This document shows positions 27,054 through 33,599 of a stretch of DNA of 64,000 bases, piece after piece. The position numbers and the translations under genes were made by a program. The number at the start of each line of letters is the position of its first letter. Position 1 is the first letter of the stretch. Origin of the DNA: an uncultured Latescibacterota bacterium (GTDB lineage: Bacteria; Latescibacterota; UBA2968); NCBI GenBank assembly GCA_951812755.1, contig OX638329.1:5853563-5917562 (forward strand), in the 5' to 3' direction. Below the pieces are notes generated by a model. That model was not told the DNA's origin, did not search any database, and was given only the letters and a program-made list of their open reading frames with translations.

Positions 27054-27091
27054 AATTCTGGATTGCGGCTCAAAACCATGCCGCAATGACG
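27054..27091. repeat. REP-like repeat, short form (ATTGCGGC variant)
   Basis: TTCTGGATTGCGGCTCAAAA, then CATGCCGCAATGACGG. The arms ATTGCGGC and GCCGCAAT pair, so the A/G changes are compensatory relative to the ATCGCGGC/GCCGCGAT copies. That indicates selection for the hairpin. Confidence 0.75.
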
Positions 27092-27187
27092 GCTTTCATG
27101 TAACACAATGATTTGTTGTCCGCTACTCCTGACCGCTTTTTTTAGCGTTCTCTTGGTTAGGGCAAGATCAAAATTCACATTGCTTTT

Positions 27188-27215
27188 TGTTGATATATTC
27201 AACATGTTGATATAT
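27188..27215. promoter_or_regulatory. Candidate operator upstream of the two-gene HTH module
   Basis: TGTTGATATAT occurs twice (27188-27198 and 27205-27215), 17 bp apart. Between and across them lies an imperfect palindrome centred on TCAACATGTTGA (27199-27210), extended outward by ATATA arms. It ends 5 nt before the ATG at 27221, a position suited to autorepression. Confidence 0.45.
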
Positions 27216-27220
27216 GCACA

Positions 27221-27595
27221 ATGAATTGGTTAGAACAAATTCGCAACCTTTTACCTCATCAACTCGCGGTTGAACACCAGCCTGAAACACCTCGATATTC
27301 TCGCGCACGAAGTAAATTGCGACACATCGTAAATCGCGGAACATATTTGGGAAAACGCGAAAAAAAAGAACGAACGCTTGAGATTGCTGTCTGGGCACCG
27401 CCGGAACACGGCAGAGGTACAGGATACTACTGTTGCTTTCGCGTCTATTTCAAGGATAACGAACTACTCTGCGCTGTCCTTTTTTGCTTCTATGATGGAA
27501 CCGAAAAATCTCCCGGATTTCGTTCTTTTGAATCCGCCCTTGCCTTTGCAAAAGCAGAAGATTTCTATGGAGATAACGATGAAAACGCTCATTAA
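27221..27595 (+). CDS. Hypothetical protein, first gene of an HTH module
   Basis: A 124-residue soluble protein with no family I recognise. It has a basic N-terminal third (RYSRARSKLRHIVNRGTYLG, GKREKKERTLEIAVW) and a beta-rich middle (GTGYYCCFRVYFKDNELLC, AVLFCFYDGTEKSPGFRSFE). An acidic C-terminus follows. It overlaps the next gene by 17 nt, and a palindrome lies immediately upstream. The small size, overlap and downstream HTH protein resemble toxin-antitoxin pairs; toxin activity is only a guess. Confidence 0.6.
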   Translation: MNWLEQIRNLLPHQLAVEHQPETPRYSRARSKLRHIVNRGTYLGKREKKERTLEIAVWAPPEHGRGTGYYCCFRVYFKDNELLCAVLFCFYDGTEKSPGFRSFESALAFAKAEDFYGDNDENAH

Positions 27596-28052
27596 AAAAA
27601 AATATCCTTATCAAGCGGCTGGGCGAATCTGGGTCATTCCGGAGTTTCATCTGTCTGAATTGCCAGACGGAACAATCGCCATCCTCGAATCGGAAATCAA
27701 CCGCATTCACTACGCAATTGCCAACGAAATCTGTGGCAATGAAGAAGGCTTGTCAAAAGAAGAACTGGAGTTCTTGTGCGACATTACGCAAACCTCATTT
27801 TCAGAAATCGCAGACTATCTGGGCATTCATCGAAGCACACTAACCAAATGGCGGACCACAGGTGAAGTCCCCAAAAATGTCATGGGATTGGTTCTAAAAA
27901 AATGGTTCTGGTTCAAACTCTTTGGACAAAAATTAGGCCAGCGAAAAATACCCATTGCCCAACTCAGAGACGAAGCAAGATTTCTTTCATTTGCAAAAGC
28001 AGAAGCTATCGAGAGAAATTTGGCTGAACATGTCGAAATAATGCAAGCCTAA
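27579..28052 (+). CDS. HTH-domain protein, possible antitoxin/regulator
   Basis: A 157-residue protein starting inside the upstream gene (ATG 27579). The N-terminal part (GRIWVIPEFHLSELPDGTIA) may bind the partner. The central LSKEELEFLCDITQTSFSEI, then ADYLGIHRSTLTKWRTTGEVP, is an XRE-like helix-turn-helix of the kind seen in MqsA/HigA-type antitoxins and other regulators. The C-terminus is helical and basic. ATGGAGAT lies before the start. The candidate operator at 27188-27215 would be its target. Downstream, a short GAGC/GCTC hairpin precedes the sulfatase. Confidence 0.7.
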   Translation: MKTLIKKKYPYQAAGRIWVIPEFHLSELPDGTIAILESEINRIHYAIANEICGNEEGLSKEELEFLCDITQTSFSEIADYLGIHRSTLTKWRTTGEVPKNVMGLVLKKWFWFKLFGQKLGQRKIPIAQLRDEARFLSFAKAEAIERNLAEHVEIMQA

Positions 28053-28091
28053 ACCGTCGAGCTACGGCTCGCTTTTAAAAAAGGATATCTC

Positions 28092-29381
28092 ATGCCAGAT
28101 CGTCCCAATATTCTCTTTATTATCACTGACCAGCAATACGCCGGGGCCATGTCCTGTGCGGGCAACCCCGATGTACACACCCCAAATATGGATAGCCTCG
28201 CCGAAACCGGCGTGCGCTTCACCCGCGCCTATTGCACGCATCCCCTGTGCGGTCCTCAGCGCGCCAGCTATATGACGGGCCTCTACCCCCATCAAAACGG
28301 CGCCACGAGCAACGGCACCCCAATCAAATCCGAATACAAAGGCCAAACCCTCGGCAACTTTCTCAAAAACGCGGGCTATGATTGCGCCCTCTCGGGCAAA
28401 TGGCACGTCCCCGGCACCACGCCAGAAGAAAGCGGCCTCGAAGTCATCTGCGGCAACCGCGACAACGAAGTGCCCCTTCGCGCCATCGAATTCATGAAAC
28501 GCGACCGCGACAATCCCTTCTTCCTCATCGCGTCATTCCTCAATCCCCACGACATCTGCCAGGTCGCCCGCAGTCAGCCGCTTCCGCAAGGTCCCGTGCC
28601 AGAACCCGCAACTGTAGAAGAATGCCCGAACCTGCCCGCAAACTTCGCCATCCCACCCTATTCACCCGACATCTTGCAAATGCTGCGACAGGCCAACCGC
28701 CGCGTCTATCCCACCATCGAATACACCGAAGACGACTGGCGACGCCTCCGCTTCCTCTATTACCGCCTGTGCGAAAAAGTCGATGCCGAAATCGGCGTCC
28801 TCCTCAACGGCTTGCGCGACCTGGGCCTTGAAGAAAACACATACATCATCTTCACCTCAGATCACGGCGACGGACACGGCGCACACAACTGGAATCAAAA
28901 AACCAGCCTCTACGAAGAAGTCATCAACATCCCATTCATCATCAGCCAAAAGGGCGTCACGCAACCCGGCGGCGTCAACAACACGCACCTCGTCTCCCTC
29001 GGCCTCGACCTTCTGCCCACAGTGTGCGACGTAGGCGGTGCGAACATTCCCGACGGCCTCGACGGATTGAGCCTGCGGTCTCTCGCAGAAGGCAACACAT
29101 CCGGCGAATGGCGCGATGACCTCGTCGTTGAAACCATCATCGACCTCGGCTCTGGTCCAGGCGGTAGCGGTGCTTCGCGCGCCGTCCTCACCGACCGCTA
29201 CAAATACAGCGCCTTTCCCATGGGGCGCCATCGCGAACAACTCATCGACCTCCAGGACGACCCCGGCGAAATGGTCAACCTCGCCGTCAACACGCGCTTC
29301 AAAAATGAACTCGACGACCACCGCCGCCGCCTGCGCGCATGGTGCGAAAAAACCAATGATACGTCTTTTACAAGCGTATAA
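28092..29381 (+). CDS. Sulfatase (formylglycine-dependent, type I)
   Basis: A 429-residue sulfatase. The metal site is RPNILFIITDQQ at the N-terminus. The formylglycine motif is C-G-P-Q-R in PLCGPQRASYMTG, near residue 57. Histidine/lysine active-site residues are in SGKWHVPGT, and the second metal motif is IIFTSDHGDGHGAH near residue 258. The C-terminus has the usual QLIDLQDDPGEMVNLA. AAAGGA lies 9 nt before the start. No signal peptide. Closest in style to the iduronate/choline-sulfatase group, but the substrate is undetermined. Confidence 0.94.
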   Translation: MPDRPNILFIITDQQYAGAMSCAGNPDVHTPNMDSLAETGVRFTRAYCTHPLCGPQRASYMTGLYPHQNGATSNGTPIKSEYKGQTLGNFLKNAGYDCALSGKWHVPGTTPEESGLEVICGNRDNEVPLRAIEFMKRDRDNPFFLIASFLNPHDICQVARSQPLPQGPVPEPATVEECPNLPANFAIPPYSPDILQMLRQANRRVYPTIEYTEDDWRRLRFLYYRLCEKVDAEIGVLLNGLRDLGLEENTYIIFTSDHGDGHGAHNWNQKTSLYEEVINIPFIISQKGVTQPGGVNNTHLVSLGLDLLPTVCDVGGANIPDGLDGLSLRSLAEGNTSGEWRDDLVVETIIDLGSGPGGSGASRAVLTDRYKYSAFPMGRHREQLIDLQDDPGEMVNLAVNTRFKNELDDHRRRLRAWCEKTNDTSFTSV

Positions 29382-29402
29382 GTTTTACCGCTCAAATTCT
29401 TT

Positions 29403-29662
29403 ACTGATGTTACGCATAGGCACAATATAATGCGCCTGTCATTCTGAGCGGAGCGCAGCGGAGTCGAAGGAGCGGGGTACAACTGGCCGGTGAACGAGCC
29501 TGAAAAGCGGCTCGTTGTACACCATCCTCAGGCCAGTTCATCTGCTACCCGAACAATATGCATAGGTAAAAGATGCTTCGTCAGCCTATCGGGTGTTGGG
29601 CGCAGGAGATTCATTGCGCCCGCCTCAGCATGACAAAAACGCGAGACATGCGTAACGTCAGT
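29403..29662. mobile_element. MITE-like element with 15-bp terminal inverted repeats
   Basis: ACTGATGTTACGCAT (29403-29417) and ATGCGTAACGTCAGT (29648-29662) are inverted repeats with one mismatch. Inner inverted segments TGTCATTCTGAG (29437-29448) and CTCAGCATGACA (29624-29635) pair at 11 of 12 positions. The 260-bp element has no transposase ORF. It fills the gap between the sulfatase and the aldolase gene. Related ends lie at 8190-8206 and 39628-39646. Confidence 0.6.
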
Positions 29663-29687
29663 TCTTTACTTTAACAGGAGTTCCAAA

Positions 29688-30449
29688 ATGGCCGACAACC
29701 TGCTCAAAAACAAACTCTCCAATGGCGATGTTGCCATCGGGCCTTTCGTCAATATCAGCTCTGGCGCGCTCATCGAAATCGCGGCATACAGCGGATTTGA
29801 CTTTGTCATCCTCGACACCGAACACGGACCGCTCGACATACCCACCTGCGAAGACCTCTGCCGCGTTGCACACGGAGTCGATATCACACCCATTGTCAGA
29901 GTGCGAGAAAATGACCCCGCACAGATCCTGCGCGCCCTCGACATAGGCGCTGGCGGCGTACAGGTACCGCAAATCTGCAACAAAGCCGATGCCGAAGCTG
30001 TTGTGCGCGCAGCCAAATACTCACCACTGGGCATGCGGGGTGTCTCGCCCTATACACGAGCAGCCCGTTATTTTGCAGATGGTGGAGCCATCTTTGAACG
30101 CCTCAATGCCTCATCGATGATACTCATCCATATCGAAGGCGTGGAAGGCCTTGAAAACCTCGAAGAAATCATCTCCGTTCCAGGTCTCGACGTCATCTTC
30201 CTCGGACCTTATGACCTCTCGCAATCTCTCGGCATTCCCGGCCAGGTCAACGACCCGCGCGTAGTTGACCGAATGCGCGAAGCCGCAAACTTAATCAACG
30301 ACGCCGGACTCACTGTCGGCACATTTGCCGACTCCCCCGAAGCCGCCAACCGCTGGATCGACGCAGGCGTGGGCTACATCTCGCTCTCCGTTGACACCGG
30401 CATCTACCTCTACGGCTGCCGCCACATCCTTCGTGAAATCCGCACCTGA
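29688..30449 (+). CDS. HpcH/HpaI-family aldolase
   Basis: A 253-residue class II, metal-dependent aldolase that cleaves 2-keto-4-hydroxy acids (for example 4-hydroxy-2-oxoheptanedioate or 2-keto-3-deoxy sugars) to pyruvate plus an aldehyde. The catalytic base His46 is in LDTEHGPLD and Arg71 is in VRVREND. The metal ligands are Glu in LIHIEGVEGL and Asp in FLGPYDLSQSLG, and the substrate loop is GMRGVSPYTRAARY. ACAGGAGT precedes the ATG. With the sulfatases and dehydrogenases nearby it fits degradation of acidic sugars. A terminator follows directly. Confidence 0.94.
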   Translation: MADNLLKNKLSNGDVAIGPFVNISSGALIEIAAYSGFDFVILDTEHGPLDIPTCEDLCRVAHGVDITPIVRVRENDPAQILRALDIGAGGVQVPQICNKADAEAVVRAAKYSPLGMRGVSPYTRAARYFADGGAIFERLNASSMILIHIEGVEGLENLEEIISVPGLDVIFLGPYDLSQSLGIPGQVNDPRVVDRMREAANLINDAGLTVGTFADSPEAANRWIDAGVGYISLSVDTGIYLYGCRHILREIRT

Positions 30450-30468
30450 CCCATCAGAGCGCAAAAAA

Positions 30469-30503
30469 ACAAAAAGAGACACCATTTGGCGTCTCTTTTT
30501 GTT
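30469..30503 (+). terminator. Rho-independent terminator
   Basis: AAAAAGAGACACC (30471-30483) pairs with GGCGTCTCTTTTT (30488-30500) with one wobble and flanking A-T pairs. It lies 20 nt beyond the aldolase stop codon. Confidence 0.85.
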
Positions 30504-30591
30504 CACCTGTTGACATTTGCGTCTTAATCTGCCATGATTAAGTTTATCATTGCATGGTATTCATAAAATTGCTCAAGGGAAAGGATAGACA

Positions 30592-30831
30592 ATGACCCCA
30601 AGAAGAAAGCAAATTTTAAGGGAACTCAAAGACCGAGGGGTTGACGACCCTTGCCCAATGTGCGGTCATTCCAATTTCACCTTTGCTGGCGAATCAGAAA
30701 TCTCTGTAAGCGATAATCGAAAGCGAAATGGTGGTTGCGTCCCCATCGCGATTATCGCGTGTCGGAACTGCGGATACATAACCCAACACGCGCTCGGACC
30801 TCTTGGCCTTTTCCCTGATGAGGATGTCTAA
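30592..30831 (+). CDS. Small zinc-ribbon protein
   Basis: A 79-residue protein with two cysteine pairs, CPMCGHSNF (about 21-24) and ACRNCGY (about 57-60), spaced as in a zinc ribbon, after a basic helix (RRKQILRELKDRG). Between them lie SEISVSDNRKRNGG and the hydrophobic strand VPIAIIA. Upstream GGGAAAGG supports the start. Its stop overlaps the ATG of the next gene (TAATG), so the two are coupled. No function is known; such ribbons bind nucleic acid or protein. Confidence 0.75.
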   Translation: MTPRRKQILRELKDRGVDDPCPMCGHSNFTFAGESEISVSDNRKRNGGCVPIAIIACRNCGYITQHALGPLGLFPDEDV

Positions 30832-31127
30832 TGTCCGAACAAAGACAAATCAACGACCAGGATCCCTCTGTTGTACTCGCCGCTAAGAAAATGGAACTTG
30901 AATCTGGTTGGTTGGGAAAGTTTTTCGGCAACAGAGCAAACGCCCCATCCAATGTCTCAGGGCTTGTGCTCATTGTGCTATTGCTATCCGGGATCGTCAT
31001 GATAGTGCTGCCTCATGAGGACCCCAATACTCTTAGCGTGACCCCAAAAGAGTACTGGGAAATCATCGTTCCCCTGGTGACGCTGATATTGGGCTACATG
31101 TTTGGCAAGCGCAGCAACGGAGACTAA
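30831..31127 (+). CDS. Small membrane protein coupled to a zinc-ribbon gene
   Basis: A 98-residue protein with two hydrophobic segments (VSGLVLIVLLLSGIVMIVL and WEIIVPLVTLILGYMFG) joined by a short polar loop (PHEDPNTLSVTPKEY), after a polar N-terminal half (EQRQINDQDPSVVLAAKKME). Both termini are predicted cytoplasmic. It starts within the stop of the zinc-ribbon gene. No family recognised. A terminator follows. Confidence 0.7.
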   Translation: MSEQRQINDQDPSVVLAAKKMELESGWLGKFFGNRANAPSNVSGLVLIVLLLSGIVMIVLPHEDPNTLSVTPKEYWEIIVPLVTLILGYMFGKRSNGD

Positions 31128-31190
31128 TCGCGTCCAAATGCGCGTGCCAAAAGCCCAGGGACATGCACTGAAAGAGAAGATGAAATGTAG

Positions 31191-31222
31191 AAAGGAGACA
31201 CCGCCTGGTATCTCCTTTTTTT
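31191..31222 (+). terminator. Rho-independent terminator
   Basis: AAAGGAGACACC pairs with GGTATCTCCTTT (one mismatch), followed by a T run, 64 nt after the small membrane-protein gene. Confidence 0.8.
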
Positions 31223-31260
31223 ATTTTTTCATGGTATCCTTCGCCATATCCAATGCCTTA

Positions 31261-31581
31261 TTAAATCGGTGCTTGCAGTGCCTGGTTAGGCCATTTAAGT
31301 CGTTCCTCGGCATTCTCAATCGGCCAATTCACAATATCTATTCCCGCGCCTTTAGCCCAGGCCAACTCACGTCTGACCCATTTTGAACGCCGCGAATTTG
31401 GCGAATCAAAAAGAAGTACACTCGAAGATTTGCGAAGAGCCTGAAGAATTTGATCATCCATAGGTGCATCCAGATTGAGATGCTCGGAATCAATCCACAC
31501 ATCGCGGCCCATACCTGACAATTGCTTTGTCACATCATGGACGACTTCGGCGTCACGCCAAGAGTAACAGATAAATATCAT
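31261..31581 (-). CDS. Minimal stand-alone TIR-domain protein
   Basis: A 106-residue protein consisting only of a TIR-like fold: first strand MIFICYSWRD, DVWIDSEHLNLDAP (box-2/BB-loop-like region), SVLLFDSPNSRRSKWVRREL with the glutamate expected to act in TIR NAD+-glycohydrolases, then WAKGAGIDIVNWPI. It is about 20-30 residues shorter than typical TIR domains and ends soon after the fourth strand. AGGAAATGG precedes the ATG. No effector or sensor partner is obvious on the same strand; the small zinc-ribbon and membrane genes are convergent. A defence or signalling role is possible but unproven. Confidence 0.75.
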   Translation of the reverse strand: MIFICYSWRDAEVVHDVTKQLSGMGRDVWIDSEHLNLDAPMDDQILQALRKSSSVLLFDSPNSRRSKWVRRELAWAKGAGIDIVNWPIENAEERLKWPNQALQAPI

Positions 31582-31656
31582 GTGTCACCATTTCCTGTTT
31601 GCTGATGCTTGTGAACCAGATAGTAACCGTCCATCTCAGAGGTTAGTGCGTTCATC

Positions 31657-32955
31657 TCAATCACTCCCACCCGTGAAATAGCTCTTGGTCCCCTTAGCTT
31701 GCACCGCATCGCCGATCCGGTTCAAAGCGTGGACATAAGCCGCTGTACGCTGAGAAATATCCTGTGTCTGGGCAATATCCCAAACGCGCTCTGTCTCCTC
31801 GACCATCTTCTGTTTCAGCCGCTGATTGACCTCATCCAGCGTCCAGTACAACCCTTGCCGGTTCTGCACCCACTCAAAATAACTCACAGTCACACCGCCG
31901 GCATTGACCAGAATATCGGGAAACACCACCACATCCCGCCCGCGCAAAATCTCGTCGGCCTCTGGAGTAGTCGGACCATTGGCCAGTTCGTACACCGCCC
32001 TCGCCTTAATATCGCGGGCATTGGACGCGGTAATCTGATTCTCCAACGCCGCTGGCGCCAGAATATCCACATCGAGCGCGAGCAATTCCTCATTGGTAAT
32101 CGTCTCGTGATCAACCACATTGCACACACTGCCCTCGCAATAAACAGCTTTGAGCGCACGGGTCGAATCCTTGAACTGCCGCACACTGGGAATATCAAGC
32201 CCCTCTCGCCGATATATCCCGCCCCTGGAATCGCTCACCGCCACAACCTTATAGCCGGCATTAAAAAGCAACTCGGCAATAATAGCACCGGCATTGCCAA
32301 AACCCTGCACAGCCACAGTCGTGGTAGCGGGCGAGCCACTCAACCCGAGCCTGGGCAAAGTCGCCTCCATCGTAAAAAAGGCTCCCATGGCAGTCGCCTT
32401 GTCCCTCCCCAGACTCCCTCCCATAGTCAAGGGCTTGCCAGTAATGACCGCAGGCGCAATCTGCCGCTTAATAATGCTGTACTGATCCACCATCCAGCCC
32501 ATAATCATCTCATTGGTATAAACATCTGGCGCTGGAATATCGACATCCGGACCGATAAAATCGGCCACCGCATCAATATAGCCCCGACTGAGCCGCTCCA
32601 GTTCAAAAGGGGACAATTCCTTGGGATCAACCGTTATGCCGCCTTTGCCCCCACCAAATGGCAAATTGACCACCGCGCATTTGAAAGTCATCCAAAAAGC
32701 CAGAGACTGCACCTCGTCAATAGACACATCTGGATGAAAGCGAATACCCCCTTTGGTGGGACCCCGCGTATCGTCGTAGCGCACCCGGTAGCCCGGAAAA
32801 ATACGCAACTCGCCGTTATCCATCCGCACCGGAATAGAAACTTTCAAACTCGACCTGGGCAATTTGAGCCGCTCAATCGCCTCCTCTGTAATAGAAGCAT
32901 AAGCCAGAGCTTCGTCGAGCCGTTGGCTGGCATCGCTGAACAATGATTGGGACAT
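31657..32955 (-). CDS. gdhA: Glutamate dehydrogenase (Glu/Leu/Phe/Val family)
   Basis: A 432-residue enzyme that interconverts glutamate and 2-oxoglutarate plus ammonia with NAD(P). Substrate and catalytic motifs are GPTKGGIRFHPD, LPFGGGKGGITVDPK (catalytic lysine) and IPAPDVYTNEMIMGWM. The Rossmann dinucleotide motif is VAVQGFGNAG, and the end region IVNAGG-like ILVNAGGVTVSYFEWVQN is conserved. AGGAGG lies just before the ATG. Length is normal for the bacterial/archaeal hexameric type. It lies behind the terminator of the DksA-like gene, so it has its own promoter. Confidence 0.96.
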   Translation of the reverse strand: MSQSLFSDASQRLDEALAYASITEEAIERLKLPRSSLKVSIPVRMDNGELRIFPGYRVRYDDTRGPTKGGIRFHPDVSIDEVQSLAFWMTFKCAVVNLPFGGGKGGITVDPKELSPFELERLSRGYIDAVADFIGPDVDIPAPDVYTNEMIMGWMVDQYSIIKRQIAPAVITGKPLTMGGSLGRDKATAMGAFFTMEATLPRLGLSGSPATTTVAVQGFGNAGAIIAELLFNAGYKVVAVSDSRGGIYRREGLDIPSVRQFKDSTRALKAVYCEGSVCNVVDHETITNEELLALDVDILAPAALENQITASNARDIKARAVYELANGPTTPEADEILRGRDVVVFPDILVNAGGVTVSYFEWVQNRQGLYWTLDEVNQRLKQKMVEETERVWDIAQTQDISQRTAAYVHALNRIGDAVQAKGTKSYFTGGSD

Positions 32956-32970
32956 GGATCCTCCTGAAAG

Positions 32971-33000
32971 AAAAAACCGTCAGGGATATATCCTGACGGC
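32971..33000 (-). terminator. Rho-independent terminator
   Basis: CCGTCAGG and CCTGACGG pair over 8 bp (32977-32984 with 32992-32999). Read on the minus strand they are followed by six T residues. It ends the DksA-like transcript, 27 nt beyond its stop codon. Confidence 0.85.
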
Positions 33001-33026
33001 TATGAAATCACTAAAAAATTTCAGAG

Positions 33027-33467
33027 TCACTCATCGTCATCTGTAGATATGGGCAAATCCTCGCGCTTCAAAACGCGGCGGCGGGTCCGACTAAGTTGTT
33101 GAGGTGTGCGCTCGAGCCGTTCCTGAACCTGTACTGTATAACGCGCCGTAGGCATAGCCTCGAGCCGCAGGGGATGAATGGGTTCACCGGATTCTTCGCA
33201 AAACCCATAAGATCCATTTTCAATTTTTTGCAAGGCATTGTCAATCTCCGCCAATTCGCGCCGCTCGTGATTCCCCAGCGACGTCATCAACTCCAACGAC
33301 GACGCATTGCCCGCCGCATCGAGAGGATCGGCTGCGACATCACCTCTAATTTCATCGAGATCTTCATCTTGACTGAGCACTTGCTTGAGCAACTCGCGCT
33401 TGCGCTCAGCCAGAATTTTTTTATAAAACGCGAGTTTGTCATCGCTCAAAGGTTCATGCGTTGCCAT
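33027..33467 (-). CDS. DksA/TraR-like protein with a degenerate zinc finger
   Basis: A 146-residue protein with the coiled-coil and C-terminal domain layout of DksA, which binds the RNA polymerase secondary channel. The coiled coil runs from about 8 to 85 and contains the acidic tip-like segment DEDLDEIRGD. The finger region reads NGSYGFCEESGEPIHPLRLE, then AMPTARYTVQVQE. It matches 'YGxCxxCGxPI...RLEAxPxAxxCxxCQ', but only the first of four cysteines is kept. Cysteine-poor DksA relatives that work without zinc are known. The basic tail (RTRRRVLKRED) is extra. Confidence 0.85.
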   Translation of the reverse strand: MATHEPLSDDKLAFYKKILAERKRELLKQVLSQDEDLDEIRGDVAADPLDAAGNASSLELMTSLGNHERRELAEIDNALQKIENGSYGFCEESGEPIHPLRLEAMPTARYTVQVQERLERTPQQLSRTRRRVLKREDLPISTDDDE

Positions 33468-33599
33468 TGCCTATTCGCCCTCTTTTCTTGTCTTTGTCAA
33501 TACGCAGGGAGGGGTACTTCCACTCCCATAAAATTTGTCCGCAATTATATGTCAGCATCCAAATAATGTCAAGTCTTGCAAAACAAAAAATAAGACGTT

